A stretch of DNA of 64,000 nucleotides from Meandrina meandrites. Lineage: Eukaryota > Cnidaria > Anthozoa > Scleractinia > Meandrinidae. Each line of letters opens with the position of its first letter. Within the stretch, counting starts at the first letter, position 1. A program made the translations under genes and the position numbers. Positions 44,434 to 54,700 of the stretch are shown piece by piece. The notes beneath the pieces were generated by a model. It did not search any database and was not told where the DNA came from. It saw only the letters and a program-made list of their open reading frames with translations. Where the stretch lies: assembly GCA_963693305.1 (NCBI GenBank), contig OY855914.1:12772903-12836902 (forward strand), written 5' to 3'.

Positions 44434-46621
44434 CAATTTCTTTATTACCATTTGTCTGTTTATACCTTTCGTTTTGACAAATGCCGTGATACCTTTGGTG
44501 CGTAAAGTTTACGCCTATGTTCAAAGCGAGTTGGAAAAGTTTCATGATATTTACGGAGCTAAGACGCCCGTCGAGTGTCACACGGATCCCGCATTTATAG
44601 CATACATAAAAGGCGAGGAAACAGTACAAGGTGGGGGCTGTCCACAAAGACGAGCTGAGAGAGTTGGACGTTGCTGTTATGACAAGAGCACAACTGAACA
44701 GACCAACAACAAGAAGGTCTACAAAGGAAAGGAAAGCAAGCCAAAGAATAAGAAAAGAAACAAGAGGAGGATTAAAATAGACCCACCGCCAGTGGAGGAA
44801 CTTATCTTAAGAGACTCCATTGCGGTTTGCAGAACAGAGCATGCTGAGCAGAGATTAACAGAAGCTCCTCAGCAAGAGTCGCCTGAAATAAGTGTCGCAA
44901 AACCTCTTGAGAAAACATCAGCTGCAAAAGAGTTGGAGAGAAAAGGCAAGATTCAACACAACTGTTTATGTATGTTGAATGCTTTGCTAGATGTGTTGCT
45001 ATTCGTGCCGCAGAAAATTCGCGCATACGTTCAACGTGCTTTGGAAAACTTTAGTGATGCTTACTTAGACAGCATGGCGGAACTGGCTTGTACGGAACCC
45101 GCTTTTGTGGCTTACCTCAAAGGTGAAGAAGCTGCACCCTTTGTTTACAGCCCGCACATAACATTTTCCAACTCAAGTTCAAAAGGCTTGAAGAACATTA
45201 CAGCAAACAGCGAGATTCTGAAGAGCAGCTACCAACAACCAGAAAAAAAGGAGAAAGTTACAACTACACAAGCAAATACATGCTATTCCTCTAATATCAG
45301 CAAAGAGCAAAACTCATGTCAGACGGTGACAGCAGATGAAACCTCAGGGCTTTCTAAGTTCCAAGTTGCGTCACATACATCTTGGAGTCGTAGTTCTTCG
45401 AAACGTTCTCGCGCTGTGAAGAAACAATTAAATGCTTCACCACCCATTGTCCAACAAACTGAAAGACAAGTTAACTCAGTTCATGAAGACAAAGAAAACG
45501 GAGAAGTAACACCACCATCACATCTTCACTCTAACGAGCATTCAACTGCCGATTTTCAGGTGCGTAAAAGCAAGGTAGACAAGAAGACGAAGCGCACGGC
45601 TCGTGTTAAAGCACAGGGTCAAGAAAAGACGTCGCAAAAGGTTGAGCATTCAAACCAAGTGTTGTCTGATGATACCTATGCAGATTCAAAACTCATCGCC
45701 TCCCATGACACCAAGGAAAAATCATCTGTTGAGGAACAGGTTGTGGTGGAGTCAAGAGTCTCAAGAGTAGGAAAAACAAAGAACGAAGAGGACTGTGAAC
45801 AAGTTAAGTCAAGGGACGTCCAGGCTCCTATTGGAAGGGAACAGGATTTATCATCAGAGTCGAGAGATGTTTCTGCGAGGGCTTCTGCGGCACGTGATGT
45901 CAGAAATACTAAAAGAAAAGCTGAAGAACCTGCAGCAACTGAATTCAGTGTAGCAAGAAAAAGACAACGAGTGGACACTGGCACAGTGATACTTCCATTG
46001 ACAGAGCTGCTGGAAGACAACCAGCCATCAGTGAGTGCAAGCTGTAATGAACATATGCAGGCAACGGAAACAGAAGAAGACTCACTCAGTGTCACTCGGT
46101 GTCACTCTACTTCACAGCTGGAGGAGATGGAAACCAACCACGAGCTGGGTGATACATGCAAGCCTGTGCAGGCTCCAGTCGGGGATCTAGAGGATGCTAA
46201 GAGGCCATTACCGTCTACAGTTGGCATGTTAAGCGATTCAAGTATGATGATGAAAACACCGTCTGCTGAACAAGCAGTGAGTCAACCAGCTATGCCACTA
46301 GTGATGCAATATTCCATGCAACCCGATGCAACAATCTGTAATGAGAATCCCCAAGGAATGGAATCTAAACTTGGCAACGGCTGGAACTTTCCATCGATTC
46401 AACAGCAGATGCCAGCAGCTAGTGACATGTCCAAACACATAACTGAGCTTTCAGCTAAAATGAAAGAACTTCAGCTTGAAAGCGATGATTCTTGCTCCTC
46501 CGTTAACTTAGATTCCGATTCAGATTATGACTTTGACGTTCCTGAATATGATCTTGGACTTGGAGAGCAAGTTCTCCTTCTAATAGAATTACTGGCAGGA
46601 GAGGAACTACCCTCTGACTAG
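44408..46621 (+). CDS. Unrecognised 737-residue protein with a duplicated module
   Basis: I do not recognise this gene. The single-exon frame is read here from ATG 44408; an earlier in-frame GTG at 44396 is not used. A hydrophobic stretch at about 11-30 looks like a signal peptide or anchor. A 40-residue module (about 32-71: KVYAYVQSELEKF... then DPAFIAYIKGEE) recurs at about 202-241 (KIRAYVQRALENF... EPAFVAYLKGEE), again preceded by a hydrophobic run (NALLDVLLFVPQ). Between them is a lysine/arginine-rich stretch (about 101-124). Residues 250-680 are Ser/Glu/Lys-rich and probably disordered, with a bipartite nuclear-signal-like block near 503-525 (KRKAEE...ARKRQR). The C-terminus is acidic (SDSDYDFDVPEYD) ending in a leucine-rich tail. 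Hydrophobic N-terminus and nuclear-type signals disagree, so location is uncertain. AATAAA at 46909. Confidence 0.75.
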   Translation: MKTESTICNNFFITICLFIPFVLTNAVIPLVRKVYAYVQSELEKFHDIYGAKTPVECHTDPAFIAYIKGEETVQGGGCPQRRAERVGRCCYDKSTTEQTNNKKVYKGKESKPKNKKRNKRRIKIDPPPVEELILRDSIAVCRTEHAEQRLTEAPQQESPEISVAKPLEKTSAAKELERKGKIQHNCLCMLNALLDVLLFVPQKIRAYVQRALENFSDAYLDSMAELACTEPAFVAYLKGEEAAPFVYSPHITFSNSSSKGLKNITANSEILKSSYQQPEKKEKVTTTQANTCYSSNISKEQNSCQTVTADETSGLSKFQVASHTSWSRSSSKRSRAVKKQLNASPPIVQQTERQVNSVHEDKENGEVTPPSHLHSNEHSTADFQVRKSKVDKKTKRTARVKAQGQEKTSQKVEHSNQVLSDDTYADSKLIASHDTKEKSSVEEQVVVESRVSRVGKTKNEEDCEQVKSRDVQAPIGREQDLSSESRDVSARASAARDVRNTKRKAEEPAATEFSVARKRQRVDTGTVILPLTELLEDNQPSVSASCNEHMQATETEEDSLSVTRCHSTSQLEEMETNHELGDTCKPVQAPVGDLEDAKRPLPSTVGMLSDSSMMMKTPSAEQAVSQPAMPLVMQYSMQPDATICNENPQGMESKLGNGWNFPSIQQQMPAASDMSKHITELSAKMKELQLESDDSCSSVNLDSDSDYDFDVPEYDLGLGEQVLLLIELLAGEELPSD

Positions 46622-46908
46622 TGCAACATGAGATATATTACTGGACATTGCTGCAAACTGTTTGACTGAACTATTGAATGATTGCCGTATGTTATTACAG
46701 ATTGAAGAATAGTGCTAAAAATATTTGAAATATTTGAGACTTTAATAACAGTGATCAAACGGAAAGTCAAATTAGAAGTCAATAATCGGTCTTGCAGACT
46801 AGATTTTTTTGTAAATATGTAAAAACTTTCTTGAAAAGAATGATCAGTTAATTAGTAAAGAAAAAACTGCGTTAAACCGCGCATTGCACGTAAAATGACG
46901 TAACCCAT

Positions 46909-46914
46909 AATAAA
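46909..46914 (+). promoter_or_regulatory. Candidate poly-A signal of the 44408 gene
   Basis: AATAAA about 290 bases after the stop codon, in the correct orientation. Confidence 0.45.
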
Positions 46915-49489
46915 AAGCACATGATGCATTTTGTAGGCCACAATTTGAATATTTGTTAATTCTTTTTCATAATTAACCGCCCGGGAAAATGATACCGCTA
47001 CTAGCTTTAAAGAAACGCATTTGACAGACAGAAGAGCTTCTTCTTTACTGGGGAGGAGAGGGGTAACTCAAGGAAAACAAGAGACGGAAAGGTGCCAATG
47101 AAGTCTCCAGGGCTCAAAAATCAGCGGAAACAGAGTCTCGGCGTCGAATGAATAGAATAGAAAATATTAGTTGGCGCGGAGTGTGAGAACAAGTCAAAGG
47201 TGATTGTTCAAATTCTTCTTGACCGTCTAAGAACCAATCAGCGAGCGAGACAATTGACAATTAATGTGAGATGTCACTTATGTAGCACTTCACTACCTTC
47301 TATTAAGATACGTGTATCTCTTGCATGCCAGACCTGTGATCTCTGAGAACCTTGCCAAATCGTAAAGGCCAGTTTACACCGGCGATTTTTGTGGCAATTT
47401 GTGGGGCGATTTTTGTGGCAATTTACGCGGCGATTTCTTGGCAATTTTTCGACTTTTTTTGCAGAGGTCATCGCAGAGCGCATGCGTTACGTCAACACGA
47501 AGCACGACAGCACCATCTCTCCAATTAATTGTGCTACTTTGTTATGAATGAAAACGTAACATACAACACGGTACGTTGCATGGAAATATACGTAGAGGCA
47601 ATTCAAATAGCTGCAGTGTGTTTGGGTATCGATACACTTTTTCTTTGTCGCCGCAAAAAAAAAACGTCTCCTCTTCCAGCGATTCGTACGTTTTCTCTCC
47701 TGCCGTTTGTAGTCAGGAGGTGAGCATGTATTAAACAGGTATTTTTTTCTCTGCCCAACGGCTAATTAAATATCCCTCTTCCGACGACGACCAAACTTTC
47801 TTGCTTCCTTTGGAGCTTTCTCTTTTTGGATACTTTTTTGAAGGCGTGATGCAAGCAATCTCAGCCGTGCTTGCAACAAAACACCCTTGAGGGGTAAGTC
47901 AGCGCAGGTTTTTGTCACCCTCCAACGGAAAAAAATCGCTGGTAAATCGCGTCTAAATTCGAGCAAGTTCGAAATAGCGGCGGTTTCGTGGCGACAAATC
48001 AGGCTAGCTTTGCAATTTTCTTGGACTTGGAAACTACCCTGCGCTTGCGCAGGCTGTTCACTCATTGACAAACGCGCGCAGAAGTTTTAAAGACGTTAAT
48101 TAAAGACCCAAATGCTGGAATAACGCAGGCGCATTTGAGCTCCTTTTCCAAGATTTGACAAAATGGCGAAGGAGACACCAATCTGCTTTTTTTTAGCACA
48201 ACATAAAATGGTTATGAAGCCTGGCAAAGTTCTTTGTTGAAGGTTTTTGTTCCCTATTTTGGGGGTTGACCGTGCACAAAACCTGACACAATACAATAGG
48301 TGGTTTCGTGTGTTGATAAAACTAACCAATAGAAACATTGCGATTACGTAATTCATGCATAGTATATGAGCGCAAAACAAAAGATGTGCAGGGTCATGTA
48401 CCTTCCAACCTCAATTTTGGCCTCTTTGTTTCCTCCTTTGATGTTTGCCGGGCTTCCCAACCATTTCCCTCTATTAAATATGAACACAAGCAATAATCTT
48501 CGTGTAAACTTCCCGGCGTAACACAAACAGGAAAGACAAGCACAAGAGTATGGAAGTTTTTTGTTTTGTTTTCAACGTTCATGAAAAAAAAATTCTTAAA
48601 AGAATTCACAACACAGAAATTTGCATTCCTTATTGATAATATAATCCTTTGTTTATTCGACCAGTCTCTTAACAAATCAATGATATTGGCTTTGAAGTAT
48701 TTTTCCTGGTTATAGCTCACAAGTGTATGCCACAAATATTTTTGGGGATAAATAAGCTTATCATCGATTGGTAAAAATAAAAAAAAAATATCCCGACAGA
48801 AGCCTTAAAGCCAATTGTTTTGAACTGCAGTAACTGATAATGATTACTCGTAAAACGTATTAAAAGTTGATGAAAAATGCAAATTCGCGTAACAAAACCT
48901 AATAGATGTAAATATCCTTGAAACCGGTGAACTAAACAGCTCGAATGCGTCAGATTCGTCTTTACGTTGCATTGAGTATTAACGCTTGAAGTTAGAATCA
49001 GTGATCATCATTTTAAAAAAAGACAAAAAAACAAAATGACGCCCTAGAATTCATTGATTGTTGGCCTCTGGCGATGAAGCGTGAAGTTTTTGTGCAATGC
49101 AACTCATTAGACCATCTAGATTTTGAAAAGATGATGAAGGCTTGGACGCAAAGTTTTTGGAATACTCCTGTATATACTCAGCGAAGTGTACTTAATAACG
49201 TAAAATTATGCTGAGGGTGTAGAAATGACCGTACCAGGGAGCAGTATGAGAAGAGATACACGTCACGCAATGCATATGAATATTCAGAAATGAAGACTCA
49301 TTCTGGATAATCAGAACAAAAAAAAAGTGTATTTGGCTACGCCACAAAAAAGCAACTGAACTTAGAATTAAAACTTTTGATATAACTTATTAAACCATTA
49401 AAAAGTTTAATTGACTCATAAAAGATTAAAAACTTGATGTAATGATATGCAACAATCGAGTACGTTTGTTCTGTTAACGATTAACTCAC
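46915..49489. other. Gene-free repeat-rich stretch
   Basis: Includes a probable transposon remnant (47361-48090) and an AT-rich tract. A minus-strand frame at 48394-48735 and another at 48096-48380 show no family resemblance. No secure exon was found that could follow the candidate first exon at 49490-49601. Confidence 0.45.
47361..48090. mobile_element. Probable DNA-element remnant
   Basis: Begins 'ggccagtttacaccggcga' with direct copies of 'cgatttttgtggcaattt', and further on has a partial mirror 'aaaaatcgctggtaaatcg'. Frames on both strands give short basic peptides (RRKKKT, GRRRKRD) but nothing intact. Ends are not firm. Confidence 0.4.
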
Positions 49490-49601
49490 TTGTTTGCGAC
49501 CTGTATTCTCCTAGACGACAGAGGTCGACGTTGTACTGTTTCTCTGACTTTGATTTACACCCCAAGTTGAAGTTCCAAGAGCTATCAGGTTTCTTCGCCA
49601 T
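49490..49601 (-). CDS. Candidate first coding exon of an unknown gene
   Basis: ATG at 49599-49601 in an 'aagatggcga' context opens a 37-codon frame plus one base ending at a strong donor (CAAACAA then GTGAGT). The peptide starts MAKKPDSSWNFNLGCKSKSE and contains NVDLCRLGEYRSQ; I do not recognise it. A start in an AAGATGGCG context is common at animal housekeeping promoters (also seen at LAGE3). No following exon was found on minus within 46.6-49.4 kb, so this could be the start of a short or decayed gene. Confidence 0.35.
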
Positions 49602-49869
49602 CTTACCGGTATTTCTTTAAACAAGACAACCTACAGAGCAATTTACCCATGCGTCTCTGCGTCCCGTCAAATAAAGAGAGGCGAATGGGGACTAGTCAAT
49701 TCGTCACGCAACGGCACGCAACACTCCAAACTTCAGTTGCCCCTACCTCTCCTCAAGAAAACTACGGAACCCCCGAAAATAATTCCCCCAATCTTAGCAG
49801 TAAAAATCTTCCGATAAAAAGCCTCAAAGCCCTTCCGAATAATGGCCAATTGCAAGCCAAATTATTTTT

Positions 49870-50460
49870 TTGTTTATGATCGACCTCTTACTAACCGAGT
49901 GCGAGGGCCGTATTGGCCCGAGGCCGAGGTCGACCGAGGGCCAATATTCCCCAGTACGGCTCAAGCACTGTTTTAAAAGCACTGTTCTAAAACGACACGG
50001 AACCCGTTTTAGCTGTAGCTTTTGAATTATTCGGCTTAAAAAAGGCTCACGACCGTCTCCATGGAAACGGACCGTATGGCAAAATCCCGACCAAGAAAGA
50101 ACCAATCACAACACTTGGATTTACCTCAAGACTGTTTGTCTCGAATGACCACGCGCCGGTGAATAGACAAAATAAATATTTTATTGCTTTGCAACGTTCC
50201 GGAATTCTTTTCCGACCAAAACACCCGGATCCTTGGTCAGAATCTTGTTCTTTTTTATCCTTTTCACTTTTGTCTATTTCGTTTCTTGTCAGTTGTGTAA
50301 TAAATCTCTTATTAATAAGCTTGCTCGGGACTGTACCACGGTCCTCGCTACACTCAACACCTCGGGCCCATACATTCTTTGTACTACCCTCGCGTTTGCC
50401 AAACAAGCTTGTTCAATAAAGAATAAAGAAATATATTCTCAATTAAAGAAACGTTGATCC
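49870..50460. repeat. Dispersed-repeat sequence with poly-A-signal end
   Basis: Contains GC-richer 'gagtgcgagggccgtattgg' followed by inverted 'gccaatattccccagtacgg', and ends in 'ttgttcaataaagaataaa', which looks like an element terminus. Frames across it show no domain. Kind of element unresolved; an LTR or SINE-like unit is possible. Confidence 0.4.
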
Positions 50461-51145
50461 TGTGAAAAGCATAAACTACGAACAATAAGACCGAATGGGA
50501 TTCTGGGTAGACAGCATTGGTTAGCTTAGTAATATTCCCCTTACTGATAATCACGATGTTTCCTTTCTTTGGGAGCCTTAAAAGCATGATTTATGCGACC
50601 TGTCTTCTTGTTATGCTCATTTTGTCACAGCCGACAATTAATTTTTCTGATTTCTCAGTAAACATTTGGGTCGCATTGATCATGATTTATGCTGTCCAGG
50701 TTCAACGTTTCTTCAATCAGGTGTATATGGCTCAAAGAACACCACTTTTCATACGGGACAACGGGCAATGTACATAGGATGTGGTTCACCTTGCCCCTTC
50801 GTGGAGCTGGCGATATAATATATATAGATTAAACCCTTAAGAGACATAATTCTTCCACGTCTATAAGGACCCTTTTCAGGCACAGTCCCTTACAAATATA
50901 TCTTGTCTCCTTGCTCTTTGAACTCCACGGGTGATATTACCGCCTCAAGCTCTTATCGCTCCATAAAATTTCATAACAATGGAAAACAGTTGGCAACTAA
51001 AATTAACACTCAAGGAGCTGGGAAAGCAGAAAACCAAATCCTTTGTATCTGTGTGTGTTCCTGGGTGATTTCCGGAAGCGTGGAGCCAAGCGCGGGGAAG
51101 CACGAGTGTGGAGGCACAAGGGTGGTAGCCTGTGTCGTAAAGGGC
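50461..51145. other. Intergenic, nothing recognised
   Basis: AT-rich sequence. A 24-base partial mirror around 'catgatttatgc' occurs near 50585 and 50681. No gene is seen. Confidence 0.4.
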
Positions 51146-51370
51146 GGACCATTATTTTTCTGGAGGGGGGGGGGGGGGGGGGGGGCGGGTATGAAAAATT
51201 TTCCTCTGTAAACTTTTTTTTCATTCATGCACCTCTGCAAACATTTCTTTTTTTCGAAATGCAAACTAATTTTTAACAAATATCACGTTTGCAAGCAATT
51301 TGTCTTTTTAGGCCTGTAAACAATTTTTTTTTATTTTCATACCCCCCTCCAGAAAAATAATGGTCGGTCC
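51146..51370. mobile_element. MITE with GGACCATTATTTTT ends
   Basis: The left end GGACCATTATTTTTCTGG and right end CCAGAAAAATAATGGTC (then GGTCC) enclose about 225 bases. A G run of about 20 bases follows the left end. Same family as 6902-7110, which has the same inner 'gcaaac' motifs. Confidence 0.82.
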
Positions 51371-51773
51371 CTAAGGACAGTCGGCGGCGGTACACAGGCT
51401 GGAGTATGGAGGCACTGTGTGAAGGTACGCGCGCGCGCACTTCTCACGATGTAGAAACACTGACCCTTGAAAAAACAACCACCTTGAAGTTTAAAAGATT
51501 ATGAACCACCATTTTGCTAATCATTTAATGCGGCACCAAATTTTATTCACTGATCGCAGCTATTTTAAACTGCTTTAAACACAATAAAATAGTCTTTCGA
51601 ACAAAGATAAAAACCCCTTCAAATTCAGAGTTCTACACAATTTCGGCGACACCAGCATGACAAAGTTTCAATCTCCACAAGCTTCCAGTATCTTGTTCTC
51701 CGTCTCAATCCTCTGCTGGTCGAGCTGGTGAATAGTTTGTTATACACTCGTCCTAAGCCTTGGCATTTCCTCA

Positions 51774-54700
51774 TTAACTGAAGTCAGTATCAAAGCTGTA
51801 ATCATCATCACTTACAACCATGGCATCAGCATGACTCGCAGCTGTCAATTCAAAGAAAAAAAACATATAATACTAATGACATGGCAATGATCTCCGACTG
51901 CTGACGTCTGCAGGAATACCTCAAATGTAACTCGAGTTTATGGAAAATAACTGAGAAGAGTAACATGTTTTTTGTTTTGTTTTTAGAAAAAGAGAAAAAA
52001 AACTTTCGGATTACTGACTCACCTTGTTTCCGCTTTTCTCTTTGTTGCTTCTTGAAAATCTAGTCAAATAAATAAATAAATAAAATTATATAAATAAATA
52101 AACAAACAAACGATCGAACGAATGAATAAACTAGAAATCATATTTAAAATGACATATCACGCTTGTATTACCTTTTTCCTTTCTTTGTTAGTCTGCATGT
52201 TAAACTCGTTTATTTCATTCGCCTTTAATCCAACTGCAGTCTTGTCACGAGATTTCGTGACTTCTTTAGAGTGCGTAACGGATTTTGATTTCTTGATAAC
52301 AACTGTCATGCCATCTTTCTGGGTCTAAGATTATACAAACACATTAACAACCTTATGCAAGAGAATACCCAAACCGTCTTTCTTTTTCGTCCTACAAGAA
52401 TCTTTTTATAAAATAAAACGTCGAGGAATATATTAGAAAGATGGAGAACATGCTAAGATGGTTCCCAAGGCTGAAAATTGGGTAAGAACCATATATGATT
52501 TTTCAATTTGTTGTAAAAATGACAAAAATAAAATGAAGTGTAACAATATCTACTCGCTGATGATTTTCTGTATTCTCATCACCTGGGGGCTTGACAAATT
52601 ATTAACATGGTAAGGAGAAAATAGATGTTCATACTTGCTCATCATCACTCGCTTCCATGGCTTCTCCTTCATCACTTTCATCGTCATCGTCATCATCTTC
52701 ATCTTCGGCTTCTTCTTCCTCGTCAGATTCCTTTATTAAACGACAAAAGACAAGCCAAACTTAAACAAGAATTCCGAAGTGCCGTAAAATGCTTTCAAGG
52801 ATTTTCAGTATATCATTTGTTACCAATCATATATCATTTACAGAATTAGCCTGCGAGCAGGCTCCCAAAGGAATTGGCAAGCGAAGCGAACCAAGAAGGG
52901 CCTGGGAGAAAAGGAACAAAACAAAACTACATGTATTTGGACCTCTGTTTATCCACCACCTTGAACTCCCAGATACGCATTAAAAGTTCCTATAACACTC
53001 CCAGAACACAAAAACGTTCTCTCCATTAACCTTTGAGTTTTATGGGATTCAAAAGTTTACTGCTGTTTTACTAGCATGGGAGGCCTAGCATAGCTGGCTT
53101 ACAGGCTACCACTGTGTACACGACTGAGCTCGGAATGGGTCTGTTTACAAAGTGACGTGGACTTATTAATAGTTGACTAACTCTGTCCTGCAGTTGCTTT
53201 TACTCAGTAACAAGAAAATGATCTAAAATGGCGCGAGAAATTAACGGGAATGCCAACTAGATGTGTTTCTGGTGACTACAGAAACATCCACGCTGGAAAG
53301 AATGTGAAACACTATATGCTATTCGTTTTCATGGCCACGATCAAACTTCTGAACTATGGTCAAACCTCGCTTTACGGACAACCATATTACAAGGAACAGT
53401 TTGTTCGGTTTCAGGGAAAAGAAGTCAAATGCGTAAAACTGACGCCATAACGAATTCAAGCATCAACATACCATTTCTTCTTCCTCCTCAATCTCCGCTG
53501 CATCCACAGGGTCACCAGCCTCAAGCACCATGGCATCCTCCAGTGTGTCCCGCAGACCTACCAAGCAAAATTTCAGTCTCCCATTTAGAAGATTTAATCG
53601 GGAATACTCTCAATTCTCACATTGCCACGCAACAACGATTTCTTATTCTACTTTTTCCATGCTAGCTACCTAACTACAACTGCTGCTGGCAAAAAACAAG
53701 CAGAAAAATTCAACACAGTTATCAGTTATGCGTCATTTGCACTGTCAACAGTCCTATATTTTAGCATAGCCCAGTTACGGACTGTTCAGTCAACATTTTC
53801 TATGTAAAACGAAAGTAAAGATTCGTGAGGGTCCACGAATTTTTAGAAATTTATTACATGCAAACATTTATAAGAACAAGAAAATTGGTACATTTTGAAA
53901 TGCACAGGAACGTACAAATGCGGCTGGCAAACTTACCATGCAATTCATTGCTTTCATGCTGCTCAAGAGAGCCCTAGAAACAAAATATCAGTAACAGCAT
54001 TAGTAATCACAAAAATGTCGGGATCTTTCACGTTAGTACCAACATTCTCATTTCATATAAGCATAGAACTTACCCCGCATTCCCTCCTTCGTTCTTATAA
54101 GCCCCTCCCTGTCCACTACCCCCACTCCCCACTCCGTGTAAAGTAACCATAATAAATGTAAAACTTCCTGGATTAAGTTGGCTCTACAGTGAAATAAAGT
54201 AAATTACAAGCGCTAACAACTGAGAAGCAAGTTTACAGGACAAGTTGGGGGGAAGCTTGACGAGCTGGCGTAAAACCCAAGCAATTACTATGGTCATGTT
54301 GAGGTCGGTCACGGATAATTGGAGACACTGACAAATCACAATACTTGTTTCATCATTTCATAAGCAAGCTTTCATGATGTTTTAAACTTTTTAGAAGCAG
54401 CTTTAAGTACACACTGCTTCTGTTTTGTCCCATTCGAAAGAAGGAACAGTGAATGGTATTGTTCATTAGCGTTTTGTAGGCAGTCATTTTCAACTTAATG
54501 TTGTGACTTACCAAATCAAATTCCTTGCTCCACTCACTGACAATATCAGCTGAAAGGTGGGTGGGTAGCCTGTGCTCTTCGGGTGGATGAGTGTAAAAAA
54601 CAATTTTTCCGCTGTTTTAAGCGAAAAAATAAATTTATTACAACACTTTTCTGAAACAGAATTCTCATCTAAAAGCTACAAATGTACCTTGTGCAATTCC

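Noticed and set aside
44408..46621. NEMO/IKBKG as identity of the gene divergent from G6PD
   Set aside because: Human IKBKG is head to head with G6PD, but this protein shows no NEMO coiled coils or zinc finger; position alone is not evidence.
47766..48071. Arginine-rich 101-codon minus-strand frame
   Set aside because: Lies inside a probable element remnant and has overlapping open frames on the other strand; no family resemblance.
51003..51279. Proline-rich or glycine-rich frames around the G run
   Set aside because: They arise from the G/C homopolymer inside a MITE, open on both strands.
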